A stretch of DNA of 42,459 nt from Oxalobacter sp. OttesenSCG-928-P03 (GCA_030269625.1 JAJDFZ010000013.1:1-42459), one strand, 5' to 3'. Counted from the stretch's first letter, positions 17,448 to 26,793 are shown. The notes: a model not told the origin generated them from the letters alone. Numbers and translations are program-made.

Positions 17448-19586
17448 TTACAGGGTTGTTACGGTCTTGCTTTTTTCTGCTGCCACGGCCGGGAGCAGCA
17501 AATCGAATGTTGTTCCGCTGCTGTCGGACTGGCAACTGATGATGGCCTCGATTTTGTTTAACAGACTGTAAACGATACTCAATCCCAGTCCGTGGTGGTC
17601 TTTTCCTTTGGCTGTCGTTGCAGGCTGAAAAAGATTTTTCAGGATTTCTTCAGGGATGCCGGGTCCGGAGTCCCGCACGGCAAGGGCATAATATTTCTGG
17701 CCGTCCTGCTCGTGCAGACCCTTGTGGGTAATGATGATGGAGCCGCCATCCGGCATTGCCTCCACCGCGTTTTTAACCAGATTGACCAGAACCTGTTTGA
17801 GCAGATTTTCCGGTGCGTATACCTGCATGTTTTCCGGCAGGAGTGAAGAAGCATGGGTAATCAACTGGATGTTGTCAGGAATGAATTCGGTTTCATGAAA
17901 CAATCCGACGACCTCTTTTACCAGGGCCTTGATATCCGTTATCTGTGTTTGCGCCGTGGTGGAGTAGGCCGGGTTGCCCATTTCATCGACCAGGGTGCCA
18001 AGGCGGTCGATTTCCTCGTTCAGGATGGAAATGACCTGTTTTCCCTTTTTTTCTTCGCCAAGCTGTTTGTTGAGAACAAAGAGGTAGTTGCGGATGACGG
18101 CCAGCGGGTTATTGATTTCGTGTGCCATTTCGCGGGAAAGCCGGCGATGTTTTTCTTCCGCCAGGGCGACTTTGTCCTGAATGGTTTTCTTGACTTCCTG
18201 GATATGCTGCCACGCTGAAATAAACTGCTGCCCGAAGTAAATCAGGCGGTATTTATCAATACGCAGTTCCTCCAGCTTTTCTTTGGCGATACTGGCAAAG
18301 ATGAGTCCGGGGCACTGGTTGTTCCCCGCCAGGGGAAGCAGTATCCAGCTTTCACCTCCCAGGAGCCTGGCCATGTTTTTTTCCGGTGTCAGGGAAAAGC
18401 CATCCATGCTTTCGATAAATTCCGGCAGCATTTCGGCGCAGGCGCGTGCAATGCTGCCTTCTGAAGGCGCAGAAACGGAATGGCCAAGCAACTGGTCCAG
18501 CGCCTTGTTGACGGCCACGATCCTGCAGGCATCCTTTTCGTCTCCCCGGCAGAGCAGGATGGCGCTTTTCAACGAAAAAAGGGCGCTGGCGGCCTTGAGT
18601 GCCGCATCCTGCAGGTCGGAGAGGGTTTTGCTTTTCTGGAAAAAATGTCCCAGTTCGGACGCCTGTATCAGGTTGGACAGTTCCTGGTTCAGCTGTTGCT
18701 GCACCGGAGACAGCGGTACAGGTGGCGCTTTAGGGGTGACCGTTTCTATGTTGGAAAGGTCCATGCCCAGATGGCTTGCCGCTTCGCGGAAATCCTTGTC
18801 TGCCTCAGCCACGATCTGCATGGCGATCTGGGATGAAAACTGGTAATTGCGGGCAATGAGTTCAATTGCCGGATCATCGGGATTGCATTCGGCGAGCCGG
18901 TTGGCCATATGGACCAGTTGTGTCAGCCTGCCTGGCAGTGCATGGGGTTGGGCGGCAGCATGGTGAGAGGCGACACTGTCAATGAAGGCAGGGTCAAATT
19001 TCCATTGGCGGATGAGCCAGGTTCCTGCTTCCGCATGGTCGATACCTAAAACCGCGCGTTCCTGCTCACACAGTTCTTCTGTATCCGGCAGGTAAAAGAG
19101 GTTGTGATACAGATCCGGCACAACAACCAGCAGCGCCAGGCGTCCGATATCGTGCAAGAGGCCGGCAAGATAGGCTTCATCAATGTTGGCATGCCCCATG
19201 TGCCATGCCGCCTTTCGGGCGATGACGGCGGTTTTCAGTGAATGCCGCCAGAAAAATCGCAGGTCATGGTCGCGGAAAACGGGCAGGTAATTGAAGTTCT
19301 GGTAAACGGATTCATTGATGATGAGCATGCGGACCAGGTGCGTGCCCAGTGTAATGAGTCCCTGGTCAAGGCGGGTTTGCTGTCCGAGATGGCGATAGGC
19401 AGGGCTGCTGGCCACCTGCAGGATTTTGTGTGCGATGGCTGGTTCCTGCTCAATGAGATTGGCCAGATCGGAAATAGTGGTGTTGTCACTCTGGCAAAGT
19501 GCCATCAGCCTGATAAGGACATGTGGCAGGGAGGGCAGACGTGCTGTCGAAAGCCGGCTCAGAATTTCGGTTTTCAGTGCGGACAT
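17448..19586 (-). CDS. HDOD-domain sensor histidine kinase (locus 1, catalytically intact)
   Basis: A 712-aa soluble hybrid of an N-terminal HDOD domain (about 8-260) and a C-terminal histidine kinase. The HDOD part retains His/Asp pairs (LLHDIGRLAL). The middle (about 300-460) is GAF-like, a tentative call. The HisKA segment has a canonical H-box (MAHEINNPLAVIRNY, His489), and HATPase_c has N-box LVNLVKNAVEAM, G1 DSGPGIP and G2 GLGLSIV, so autophosphorylation is expected. There is no transmembrane helix. I chose the ATG at 19584-19586 over an upstream TTG because its start (MSALK) aligns with MSTLK of the paralogue; GGAG lies 11 nt upstream. The receiver protein downstream is the likely phosphoacceptor. 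Confidence 0.9.
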   Translation of the reverse strand: MSALKTEILSRLSTARLPSLPHVLIRLMALCQSDNTTISDLANLIEQEPAIAHKILQVASSPAYRHLGQQTRLDQGLITLGTHLVRMLIINESVYQNFNYLPVFRDHDLRFFWRHSLKTAVIARKAAWHMGHANIDEAYLAGLLHDIGRLALLVVVPDLYHNLFYLPDTEELCEQERAVLGIDHAEAGTWLIRQWKFDPAFIDSVASHHAAAQPHALPGRLTQLVHMANRLAECNPDDPAIELIARNYQFSSQIAMQIVAEADKDFREAASHLGMDLSNIETVTPKAPPVPLSPVQQQLNQELSNLIQASELGHFFQKSKTLSDLQDAALKAASALFSLKSAILLCRGDEKDACRIVAVNKALDQLLGHSVSAPSEGSIARACAEMLPEFIESMDGFSLTPEKNMARLLGGESWILLPLAGNNQCPGLIFASIAKEKLEELRIDKYRLIYFGQQFISAWQHIQEVKKTIQDKVALAEEKHRRLSREMAHEINNPLAVIRNYLFVLNKQLGEEKKGKQVISILNEEIDRLGTLVDEMGNPAYSTTAQTQITDIKALVKEVVGLFHETEFIPDNIQLITHASSLLPENMQVYAPENLLKQVLVNLVKNAVEAMPDGGSIIITHKGLHEQDGQKYYALAVRDSGPGIPEEILKNLFQPATTAKGKDHHGLGLSIVYSLLNKIEAIISCQSDSSGTTFDLLLPAVAAEKSKTVTTL

Positions 19587-19683
19587 GTTGGGTGGTGCTC
19601 CATGCTCAGACAAATGGGGTGCAACAAAAGGGTGAGCCTGCTATGTTGCCGAATTAATAACTGTTGATCAAAAAATAACATAA

Positions 19684-19705
19684 AAAGGCATGCTTTCACG
19701 CCTTT
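19684..19705 (-). terminator. Possible terminator between mpg and the HDOD kinase gene
   Basis: AAAGGC (19684-19689) pairs with GCCTTT (19700-19705) around a 10-nt loop. On the minus strand it continues into a T-rich tail (19681-19686). The stem is short, so the call is tentative. It would end the ppiB-lpxH-mpg transcript before the signalling locus. Confidence 0.4.
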
Positions 19706-19717
19706 CAGACAATTTTT

Positions 19718-19736
19718 TTAACACATCACATGTTAA
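19718..19736. promoter_or_regulatory. Inverted repeat TTAACA-N7-TGTTAA (possible operator)
   Basis: Perfect 6-bp arms around a 7-bp centre, inside a strongly A+T-rich stretch (about 19665-19785) that includes a TTAA-rich run at 19753-19771. Its position 130-150 bp ahead of the HDOD kinase start would suit a regulator binding site, but no regulator is implied by the window. Confidence 0.35.
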
Positions 19737-19876
19737 TTTATTTGCAACGCACTGAATTAATTAATTAATTTTTTTGTTGTATAAAGGCGACAGGATGAGG
19801 CTTCAGAGAGGAAGTTGATCCTTTCTGCTTAATAAACGGGCAGGCGGAAAATTGGGTGAAGGACAAAAAATCGGGT

Positions 19877-20452
19877 TTATGTCGCTTTTTTAAAGGGTTT
19901 GCTGAGGTATGGCGAGCCGGCAAGGCCAAATCGCCAGGGGACATCCACGGCTTTGGATATGCCGATGCGGGGACCGGCAATAACCTTTGCCGGATGGCTG
20001 GCGGGCAGGAGTGACAGATGCGGCGCATCAAGCGGAAGGCCATTCAGTTCACGGGTAATGCCCAGGGCCTGGCAGATGCGGCCGGGGCCGGCGCACAGCA
20101 GACGGGGGTTTTCTGTTTTACGCCGTGCCTGCATGGTGTGAATGCCATGGGTGGGTTCAATGGCGCGAATCAGGACTGCCGCGCCGTGGCCTTTTTCACG
20201 GCAGGTGAAATTGACGCACCAGTGAATGCCGTAGGAGCGGTAAACATAAATGCAGGCAGGCTCGTCAAACATGACGGCATTTCGCGGTGTCGGTCCCGCA
20301 TAGCTGTGCGAGGCCGGGTCTGTCCGGTCATAGGCTTCGGTTTCGACGATGATGCCGCCCACGCCATCCACAAGAAAAGTCGTGCCGATCAGCTGGCGCG
20401 CGACCAGATCGGCGTTCTGTGAGAAATCGATGAAGGAAAAGGCGGGAGCCAT
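19877..20452 (-). CDS. mpg: 3-methyladenine DNA glycosylase (Mpg/AAG family)
   Basis: A 191-aa base-excision repair glycosylase removing alkylated purines. The family block IVETEAYDRTDPASHSYAG contains the conserved Glu that activates water; RNAVMFDEPACIYVYRSYGI and AVLIRAIEP follow, with CAGPGRICQALGIT and IGISKA near the end. I chose the ATG at 20450-20452 (MAPAFSF), which gives the usual family length; the frame upstream of it (MTAGTRQGL) has no Shine-Dalgarno and is atypical. It is 88 nt downstream of lpxH on the same strand and could be its distal operon partner. An unrelated AlkA-type glycosylase for the same lesions lies 3.1 kb away. Confidence 0.93.
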   Translation of the reverse strand: MAPAFSFIDFSQNADLVARQLIGTTFLVDGVGGIIVETEAYDRTDPASHSYAGPTPRNAVMFDEPACIYVYRSYGIHWCVNFTCREKGHGAAVLIRAIEPTHGIHTMQARRKTENPRLLCAGPGRICQALGITRELNGLPLDAPHLSLLPASHPAKVIAGPRIGISKAVDVPWRFGLAGSPYLSKPFKKAT

Positions 20453-20540
20453 CGTTTTCTTATGGTTGTTTCCTGCTGCCGGAGCCGCAACAAAACCGGC
20501 GAGGCGCAGGCCCTGCCGGGTACCGGCAGTCACAGCAGGT

Positions 20541-21305
20541 TTACTGGCTGACTGTATGCGTGATGAACTGGCCGTCAGCCGTCATTTCAAGCCAGCCGCC
20601 TCTTTTATCCGCGCCATCCAGGTCCCAGTCCGGTAAAACGTAACGTTTGCCCGGGCCGTGTTCATGTATGCCGGGACGGTGGGTGTGCCCATGAATGAAG
20701 GCAGCGGCCCCGGTCTGGCTAAAGACATCATCAATGGCGGATGCGGTGACATCCCAGACGCTGTCGGACTTGGTTTCGTTTTCCTTTTTGCTGTCTTTTC
20801 TGAAACTTTCAATGGTGAGCTTGCGCTGTTCCAGCGGCATGGAAAGAAACTGCTGCTGCCATTGCGGGTTTCGGACCATCATGCGGAACTTGATGTAATC
20901 CGGGTCTTCCAGGCACTGGGCATCGCCGTGTGCAACAGCGATTTTCCGGTTTCCGATAATGACATCGTGAAGGTCCGGCAGGAAGGTGGCGCCGCTTTCA
21001 GCTGCAAACCGGTCTCCGGCAAGGAAATCCCGGTTGCCGGGAACCCAGTAGACGGCGACACCGGCATTGGAAAGCTGGCGGATGGCATTGAGGATGCGGC
21101 GGTTATAGGGGTGCTCAATGTCATCATCGCCGGCCCAGTATTCAAACAGGTCGCCCAAGATATACAGCCTTTCGGTTTGCATGGCCTCGTTTGCCATGAA
21201 ATCGAGAAATGCGCTGGTGGTTCTGGGACTCGCTTCGGTCAGATGCAGGTCTGATATGAAGAGGGCCTGGCTTTTGGCCTGTTTTGCAGTGGTGCCGGCG
21301 TTCAT
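20541..21305 (-). CDS. lpxH: UDP-2,3-diacylglucosamine diphosphatase
   Basis: A 254-aa metallophosphoesterase of the Raetz lipid A pathway that hydrolyses UDP-2,3-diacylglucosamine to lipid X and UMP at the inner membrane face. All metal-site motifs are visible: SDLHL (about 18-22), GDLFEYW, GNRDFL, AHGD and HGHTHRP. The segment RDSKKENETKSD in the cap region is rather polar but within family variation. The ATG is at 21303-21305, 12 nt after the ppiB stop, so the two are almost certainly co-transcribed, an arrangement common in betaproteobacteria. Its presence shows a lipid A-bearing outer membrane. Confidence 0.95.
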   Translation of the reverse strand: MNAGTTAKQAKSQALFISDLHLTEASPRTTSAFLDFMANEAMQTERLYILGDLFEYWAGDDDIEHPYNRRILNAIRQLSNAGVAVYWVPGNRDFLAGDRFAAESGATFLPDLHDVIIGNRKIAVAHGDAQCLEDPDYIKFRMMVRNPQWQQQFLSMPLEQRKLTIESFRKDSKKENETKSDSVWDVTASAIDDVFSQTGAAAFIHGHTHRPGIHEHGPGKRYVLPDWDLDGADKRGGWLEMTADGQFITHTVSQ

Positions 21306-21317
21306 TTTTTCCTTTCC

Positions 21318-21818
21318 TTATTCAGCGTCTTCAACTTCTTCGGCTTTTTCAATGATCACATCGTTTTTGGGCACATCGGCGTGCATGCCGCTTCGGCCGG
21401 TTTCAACAAGCTTGATGGCATCGACGATATCCTGTCCTTCGACAACTTCACCGAATACGGCATAGCCCCAGCCATCCTGGCCGGGATAGTCGAGAAAGTG
21501 GTTGTCGTTGACGTTGATGAAGAATTGCGCCGTAGCGGAATGCGGGTCCGGGGTGCGTGCCATGGCAAGGGAATAACGGGTATTCTGCAGGCCGTTGTCT
21601 GCTTCGTTTTCAACCGGGTCATTGGTGGGTTTCTGGTTCATGCCGGGTTCGAATCCGCCTCCCTGGATCATGAAGTCGTTGATGATACGATGGAAAATAG
21701 TGCCGTCATAGTGGCCGGCGCGAACATAGGTCAGGAAATTTTCAACAGTTTTCGGCGCCTTTTCAGCATGAAGCTTGATCTTGATGTCGCCATGATTGGT
21801 GTGAAGGATTACGGCCAT
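21318..21818 (-). CDS. ppiB: Cytoplasmic peptidyl-prolyl cis-trans isomerase B (cyclophilin)
   Basis: A 166-aa single-domain cyclophilin with no signal peptide, hence cytoplasmic. Family signatures: [15 protein letters not shown] with the catalytic Arg, [19 protein letters not shown], and [14 protein letters not shown]. It accelerates proline isomerisation during folding. An AGGA sequence precedes the ATG at a good distance. It is first in the minus-strand run ppiB-lpxH-mpg and is divergent from cysS across a 348-base gap. Confidence 0.96.
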   Translation of the reverse strand: MAVILHTNHGDIKIKLHAEKAPKTVENFLTYVRAGHYDGTIFHRIINDFMIQGGGFEPGMNQKPTNDPVENEADNGLQNTRYSLAMARTPDPHSATAQFFINVNDNHFLDYPGQDGWGYAVFGEVVEGQDIVDAIKLVETGRSGMHADVPKNDVIIEKAEEVEDAE

Positions 21819-21935
21819 GATGTTTTTCCTCGTTATGTATAAGGTGTTTGTTCAGTCAAAAACGGCGCCCTGAACGCTGCCCGGAAAATCGGGGCTGGCG
21901 ATCTGTTGTGGCAGGAGCAACCGGAGGTATCATCC

Positions 21936-21984
21936 AAAATGAAGGCCGGTGACAAAAGGGAGCCGCTTGAGCCGTTCATTTTTT
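21936..21984 (+). terminator. Terminator-like hairpin in the ppiB-cysS gap
   Basis: AAAATGAA-GGC (21936-21946) pairs with GCC-g-TTCATTTT (21971-21982), an 11-bp stem with one bulge and an inner CGG/CCG pair. A run of six T ends at 21984. It faces the plus strand, but no plus-strand gene lies upstream of it in the gap 21819-22081. It could be an attenuator in a long cysS leader or end a small RNA starting near 21850. Confidence 0.5.
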
Positions 21985-22081
21985 CAATCGTGTCATTCTA
22001 ACAAATTCTCATGGTGACATTGCCTTAATTTTGGGAGTCGATCATCCGGGAGAGGCGCATTCACGCAGAGAGGAGTATAAA

Positions 22082-22126
22082 ATGTGCAGGACACTATCCA
22101 TTTGGGCCTGCGCCACAGTAAAATAG
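22082..22126 (+). CDS. Possible 14-residue leader peptide upstream of cysS
   Basis: The [17 protein letters not shown] has a strong Shine-Dalgarno (AGAGGAG, 22069-22075) six bases before its ATG, better than the one for cysS itself. It has Cys codons (TGC) at positions 2 and 10 and ends 40 nt before cysS. The Cys codons directly upstream of cysteinyl-tRNA synthetase suggest a translated sensor of charged tRNA-Cys. Within it, GCAGG (22086-22090) can pair with CCTGC (22107-22111). I do not recognise the sequence from any described leader. It could also be a chance ORF, although the Shine-Dalgarno argues against that. Confidence 0.45.
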   Translation: MCRTLSIWACATVK

Positions 22127-22166
22127 ATATCTTTTTGCTGTTTTGCGACCTCTCGAGAAGTATTCC

Positions 22167-23546
22167 ATGAGTGATTTACAGATTTACAATTCCCTGACGC
22201 GAAGTCAGGAGGTTTTCACGCCGATTGAACCCGGAAAAGTGCGGATGTATGTATGTGGCATGACGGTTTATGACTTCTGCCATATCGGCCATGCGCGGAT
22301 GATGCTGTCATTTGATATTGTCTACCGGTGGTTAAAGGCGCTCGGGTACGAGGTCACGTATGTCCGCAATATCACGGACATCGATGACAAGATCATTACG
22401 CGGGCGGCAGAGAATCGCGAAACGATGCTGGACCTGACAACCCGTTTCATCCGCTTCATGCATGAGGATATTGCCGCGCTGGGCATTCTCCCGCCGGATC
22501 ATGAGCCGCGCGCAACGGATTATGTGCCGCAGATGCTGGCGATTATCGAAAAACTGGAGGCCAGGGGACTGGCATACCGTTCGGCTGAAGGGGACGTCAA
22601 TTATTCCGTCCGTGATTTCAGGGATTATGGCAGGCTCTCAAACCGCTCGCTGGACGACCTGCGCGCAGGAGAGCGTGTGGATGTGAATACCGGCAAGCGG
22701 GATCCCCTGGATTTCGTGTTATGGAAGGCGGCCAAGGCAGAAGAGCCGAATGAGGCGAAATGGGATTCAAAATGGGGGCCGGGGCGTCCGGGCTGGCATA
22801 TCGAGTGTTCCGCCATGTCCTGCCAGTTGCTGGGCGAGCATTTTGATATTCACGGCGGCGGGGCTGACTTGCAGTTTCCCCACCACGAAAACGAGATTGC
22901 CCAGTCAGAGGGTGCCAGTGGTCACAAGTTTGTCAATTACTGGATGCACAATGGTTTTGTCCGCGTGGATGATGAAAAGATGTCCAAGTCGCTGGGCAAT
23001 TTCTTTACCATCCGCGAGGTATTGCAAAAATATGATGCCGAGGTGCTGCGCTTTTTCGTGATCCGCACACATTACCGCAGCCCGCTGAATTATTCAGATG
23101 CCCATCTGGATGATGCAAGGGCCGGTCTTGCCCGGCTTTATACCGCGTTAAAAGACATGCCTGTCGAAAATGCCGCTGTTGACTGGAGTGAGGCTTATGC
23201 CCGGCGTTTTGCCGATGCGATGAATGATGATTTCAATACGCCGGTTGCCGTTGCAGTTCTTTTTGAGCTGGCAAATGAAGTCAACCGCACGCGCTCTGCC
23301 GGCCAGGCCCGGCAACTGAGAGCGCTGGCGGGTACGCTTGGCATTCTCCAGCGCGACTCACGCGAGTTCCTGCAGGGCGGTGATGATGTTGATGAAGCGC
23401 GGATCGTGGCATTGATTGAGGCAAGAACGGCGGCAAAAAGTGCCAGGAATTTTGCTGAAGCAGACAAAATCAGGGATGACCTGCTGGCGGAAGGTATCGT
23501 GCTGGAGGACAGGCCCGGTGGCGTGACCGAGTGGCGGCGCGCATGA
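22167..23546 (+). CDS. cysS: Cysteinyl-tRNA synthetase
   Basis: A 459-aa class I aminoacyl-tRNA synthetase that charges tRNA-Cys. Visible: zinc-ligand Cys in [19 protein letters not shown] (overlapping the HIGH motif, CHIGH), the WHIECSAMS and [15 protein letters not shown] zinc/active-site blocks, and the KMSKS loop ([11 protein letters not shown]). The C-terminal helical anticodon-binding region ends [14 protein letters not shown]. The ATG at 22167 ([10 protein letters not shown]) matches family starts; the in-frame extension to 22143 is unsupported. Length is typical. The gene overlaps alkA by 4 bp. A long, structured leader precedes it. Confidence 0.97.
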   Translation: MSDLQIYNSLTRSQEVFTPIEPGKVRMYVCGMTVYDFCHIGHARMMLSFDIVYRWLKALGYEVTYVRNITDIDDKIITRAAENRETMLDLTTRFIRFMHEDIAALGILPPDHEPRATDYVPQMLAIIEKLEARGLAYRSAEGDVNYSVRDFRDYGRLSNRSLDDLRAGERVDVNTGKRDPLDFVLWKAAKAEEPNEAKWDSKWGPGRPGWHIECSAMSCQLLGEHFDIHGGGADLQFPHHENEIAQSEGASGHKFVNYWMHNGFVRVDDEKMSKSLGNFFTIREVLQKYDAEVLRFFVIRTHYRSPLNYSDAHLDDARAGLARLYTALKDMPVENAAVDWSEAYARRFADAMNDDFNTPVAVAVLFELANEVNRTRSAGQARQLRALAGTLGILQRDSREFLQGGDDVDEARIVALIEARTAAKSARNFAEADKIRDDLLAEGIVLEDRPGGVTEWRRA

Positions 23547-24193
23547 GTGGAGCCAAAAAGGCCGGCGCGCCGGCACAAATGCCGTCTTACTGGAAAGAGG
23601 CGACAGCCGAACTGGCCAAACGCGACCGTATCATGCGCAAGCTGATTGCGCAGACCGGCGACAGCTATCCGGCAAAGCGGGGTGATCCGTTCAAGACGCT
23701 GACCCGCTCGATTATCGGGCAGCAGATATCGGTCAAGTCGGCCGAATCCATCTGGCTGCGTTTCAAGGAGGTTTGTCCGACCTGTTCGCCGGTCAATGTG
23801 ATGAAAACCGGTGCGGAGAATTTTCTGAAATGCGGGCTGTCAAAGCGCAAGACAGAATATGTGATGGATCTGGCAGGGCATTTCAGGAAGCGGACCGTTC
23901 ATCCGGAAAAATGGGCGGAAATGAGCGATGAAGAGATTATTGCCGACCTGACCCGGATTCGCGGTATCGGCCGCTGGACAGCGGAAATGTTCCTGATCTT
24001 TAATCTGCATCGCCCGAATGTGCTGCCTTTGGACGATGTCGGGCTGATCAAGGGGATCAGCACAGCCTATTTTTCAGGCGAACCGGTCACCCGCATGGAG
24101 GTGCGGGAACTGGCGTCGAACTGGCAGCCCTGGTGTACCGTGGCAACCTGGTATTTATGGCGCAGCCTGATGGCAATTCCGGTAGAATACTAG
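23543..24193 (+). CDS. alkA: DNA-3-methyladenine glycosylase II (AlkA-like, HhH-GPD)
   Basis: A 216-aa base-excision repair glycosylase of the helix-hairpin-helix GPD superfamily. Typical blocks are [21 protein letters not shown] and the hairpin [18 protein letters not shown], followed by the catalytic Asp region [11 protein letters not shown] and the C-terminal [16 protein letters not shown]. There is no N-terminal AlkA TATA-like domain and no Ada domain, so it is the short bacterial type. The ATG at 23543 overlaps the cysS stop (ATGA), a coupling that suggests constitutive co-expression with cysS rather than an Ada-type alkylation response. Confidence 0.93.
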   Translation: MSGAKKAGAPAQMPSYWKEATAELAKRDRIMRKLIAQTGDSYPAKRGDPFKTLTRSIIGQQISVKSAESIWLRFKEVCPTCSPVNVMKTGAENFLKCGLSKRKTEYVMDLAGHFRKRTVHPEKWAEMSDEEIIADLTRIRGIGRWTAEMFLIFNLHRPNVLPLDDVGLIKGISTAYFSGEPVTRMEVRELASNWQPWCTVATWYLWRSLMAIPVEY

Positions 24194-24241
24194 CTCATTC
24201 AGACCATCGCAGCCTGAAAAACAGCTGCTGAAAATAACACT

Positions 24242-24270
24242 TTGACCGGCAAACAATTAGTCATTACAAT
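24242..24270 (+). promoter_or_regulatory. Strong sigma-70 promoter for accA-tilS
   Basis: TTGACC (24242-24247, 5/6), a 17-bp spacer and TACAAT (24265-24270, 5/6). It lies in the 188-base gap between alkA and accA, about 105 nt before the accA start. It is the best promoter match in the window. Confidence 0.75.
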
Positions 24271-24381
24271 GCCGGGACATTCAAGATCGGCTTTCCCGAA
24301 AAACTGCAAAAAACAGGATAGGAGGCCGTAAGCAATCTTTTTTTGGCGGACAGGCGGTATGTGTCCGTAAAAGGAGCGGTA

Positions 24382-25356
24382 GTGGGTAAAACAACTTTTC
24401 TGAGCTTTGAGCAGCCGATTGCCGAGCTGGACTCAAAGATTGAGGAATTGCGCTTTGTGCAGGATGATTCGGCTGTCGATATTTCAGAGGAAATCGCGCG
24501 CCTGGCGAAAAAAAGCCAGCAGCTGACCAAGGAAATTTACAGCAAGCTGACGCCATGGCAGGTGTCCCAGATTGCCCGTCATCCGCAAAGACCATACACA
24601 CTGGACTATATCAACGAAATTTTCACGGATTTCCATGAGCTTCATGGTGATCGTGTCTTTGGTGATGATCCGGCTATTGTGGGTGGCGTCGCCCGGTTTA
24701 ACGGTCAGGCCTGCGTGGTGATGGGCCACCAGAAAGGACGGGACACCAAGGAGCGGGGTTACCGCAATTTCGGCATGCCGCGCCCGGAGGGGTATCGCAA
24801 GGCGTTGCGCCTGATGCACATGGCCGAGAAATTCAATCTGCCGATTTTCACCTTTGTGGATACGCCGGGCGCTTTTCCGGGCATTGATGCCGAAGAGCGC
24901 GGGCAGTCCGAGGCAATCGGCCGCAACCTGTTTGAGATGGCCAGGCTGAAAGTGCCGGTTATCACAACGATTATCGGTGAGGGCGGTTCCGGCGGTGCGC
25001 TGGCCATTGCTGTTGCCGATACGGTACTGATGCTCCAGTATTCAGTTTATTCGGTGATCTCGCCTGAAGGCTGTGCCTCCATTCTCTGGAAAACGGCAGA
25101 GCGGGCCAATGAAGCCGCAGAGGCTCTGGGCCTGACGGCGCACAGGCTCAAAGGGATGGGCCTGGTTGACCGGATCATTAACGAGCCGCTCGGTGGTGCT
25201 CACCGCGATCCGAAACAGATGGCAGCGCTCCTGAAGCGGGCGCTGGCGGATGCGTTGCGCCAGTTCAAGGGGGTATCGACCAAAGACCTCCTGGAGGCCC
25301 GTCACCAGAAATGGCTGAATTATGGTGAGTTCAAGGATATTGTGCCATCGGAGTAA
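24382..25356 (+). CDS. accA: Acetyl-CoA carboxylase carboxyltransferase subunit alpha
   Basis: A 324-aa subunit of the carboxyltransferase that moves the carboxyl group from biotin to acetyl-CoA, the first step of fatty-acid synthesis; it works with AccD, not present here. Family features: the N-terminal [20 protein letters not shown], the carboxyltransferase fold with [19 protein letters not shown] and [11 protein letters not shown], and the oxyanion-forming [13 protein letters not shown] and [11 protein letters not shown]. The GTG at 24382 is chosen over an upstream in-frame start because AAGGAG lies 6 nt before it and the protein then starts at the usual family position (MGKTTFLSF). It is followed 3 nt later by tilS. 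Confidence 0.97.
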   Translation: MGKTTFLSFEQPIAELDSKIEELRFVQDDSAVDISEEIARLAKKSQQLTKEIYSKLTPWQVSQIARHPQRPYTLDYINEIFTDFHELHGDRVFGDDPAIVGGVARFNGQACVVMGHQKGRDTKERGYRNFGMPRPEGYRKALRLMHMAEKFNLPIFTFVDTPGAFPGIDAEERGQSEAIGRNLFEMARLKVPVITTIIGEGGSGGALAIAVADTVLMLQYSVYSVISPEGCASILWKTAERANEAAEALGLTAHRLKGMGLVDRIINEPLGGAHRDPKQMAALLKRALADALRQFKGVSTKDLLEARHQKWLNYGEFKDIVPSE

Positions 25357-25359
25357 GGG

Positions 25360-26793
25360 GTGACAGAGACGAAAGCGCATCATCCTGTTTTCGAATTTGA
25401 ACGCGTGCTGGAGTCAGTTCCGGCACGCGTTTTTGCTTTCAGGCCATCCGCCGGGATGGCTTCTGAAGCCTATGCTGACAGGCCGGGCATGGCGGTGGCG
25501 TTTTCCGGTGGCCTGGATTCAACAGCCCTTCTGGATCTTGCCCACGCGTATGCGCTGGAAAAAGGACTTTTCCTTATCGCCTTTCATGTTCATCATGGCC
25601 TGAATGCGAAAGCGGATGCATGGCTTGACCATTGCCGGGATTTTTGCCGCGCGCGGGAGATCGCTTTTGATGCCCGCCGGGTCATGCTGGATCCGGACAG
25701 CGGTGAAGGCACGGAAGCCGCGGCCCGTCGTGCGCGTTATGCCGCGCTGGTGGAGATGTGCACCCTGCATGGCATGAACCTGCTTTTGACCGCGCATCAT
25801 GAGGATGACCAGGCAGAGACGGTTTTGCTTCAGCTGATGCGGGGTGCCGGTGTTGCCGGTCTTTCCGGCATGGAGGTGCTGGGCGTGATTCCGGGTGTAG
25901 AAGACGAGGAGGCGCCGCAATTGCTTCGTCCGCTTCTGGCGGTATCGCGCGCTTCGCTGGAAAGCCTGGTGCAGGAAAGGCGGCTGGCTTACGTGGAAGA
26001 TGATTCCAATACGGATCCCCGCTATGCCAGAAATGCGATTCGCCTTAAAGTGGCGCCGGTGCTGTCCGGTTTTTTCCCCGGTTTTGAAAGCCGGGTGTCA
26101 CGAAGCGCACAGCATATGCAGTCAGCCGGCCGGCTGTTGAATGAACTGGCTGAAATGGACTGGGAGACCTGCCGTGATGGCGATACCCTGAATATCATCC
26201 GCATGTCGGAGCTGGGGCATGACCGCTTTGATAACCTGTTTCGTTTCTGGCTGGATGCGCATGGGTTGCGCATGCCCTCGACTGCCTGGTTAAATGAGGC
26301 GCGAACCCAGTTGCTGGATGCGCGGGAAGATGCCCAGGTCAGGCTCGATATGGAAGGCGCGGTTATCAGGCGCTATCAGGATCAGCTCATTTTCCAGGAA
26401 CCGGAAAAGGCAGGCGGGGCAGAAGAGGTGCCACGGGAGCGCCAGGGACCGATTGTCTGGCAGGGAGAGCCCCGTATTTCCGTTCCCGCGTTTGGCGGGG
26501 AACTGCTTTTCGAGTATGCTTCAGAAGGGCTGGATGCAGACTGGCTCCGTGCCCGGCCTCTTTATGTGGGGGCTTATCATGGCAGGCTCATGTTCAAGAC
26601 GAGTCCGAATCGTCCGACAAAAAGCCTGAAAGCGCATTACCAGGAAAGGCGCGTGCCGGCATGGGAAAGACAGCGCCTGCCTTTGCTGTATGCCGATGAC
26701 AGGCTGCTTTTTGCGGCGGGTGTCGGCATGGCTGCCGAGGATGTCGCAAAGGGAGACAATCGCGTCTGGATAGGCTGGGTGCCTTTCCCGTGA
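25360..26793 (+). CDS. tilS: tRNA(Ile)-lysidine synthase
   Basis: A 477-aa enzyme that converts C34 of the CAU-anticodon tRNA-Ile to lysidine using ATP and lysine, essential for reading AUA. The PP-loop ATPase motif SGGLDS is at 49-54, followed by HVHHGL, LLTAHHEDDQAETVLLQLMRG and the RNAIRLKVAPVL region. The C-terminal tRNA-binding domain ends with KSLKAHYQERRVPAWERQRLP, the TilS C-terminal signature. The GTG start is 3 nt after the accA stop, with GGAG from the end of accA as ribosome site, so translation is coupled. The accA-tilS order is typical of betaproteobacteria. Confidence 0.95.
   Translation: MTETKAHHPVFEFERVLESVPARVFAFRPSAGMASEAYADRPGMAVAFSGGLDSTALLDLAHAYALEKGLFLIAFHVHHGLNAKADAWLDHCRDFCRAREIAFDARRVMLDPDSGEGTEAAARRARYAALVEMCTLHGMNLLLTAHHEDDQAETVLLQLMRGAGVAGLSGMEVLGVIPGVEDEEAPQLLRPLLAVSRASLESLVQERRLAYVEDDSNTDPRYARNAIRLKVAPVLSGFFPGFESRVSRSAQHMQSAGRLLNELAEMDWETCRDGDTLNIIRMSELGHDRFDNLFRFWLDAHGLRMPSTAWLNEARTQLLDAREDAQVRLDMEGAVIRRYQDQLIFQEPEKAGGAEEVPRERQGPIVWQGEPRISVPAFGGELLFEYASEGLDADWLRARPLYVGAYHGRLMFKTSPNRPTKSLKAHYQERRVPAWERQRLPLLYADDRLLFAAGVGMAAEDVAKGDNRVWIGWVPFP

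Noticed and set aside
17437-17535. Longer N-terminus for the locus 1 response regulator
   Set aside because: The 33 extra residues overlap the end of the kinase gene, are Arg/Asn-rich with no family match, and a GTG with a ribosome site exists at 17434-17436.
21841-22081. Known riboswitch (SAM, glycine, TPP or cobalamin type) ahead of cysS
   Set aside because: Some GC-rich fragments looked suggestive, but none of the conserved cores of these classes could be matched.
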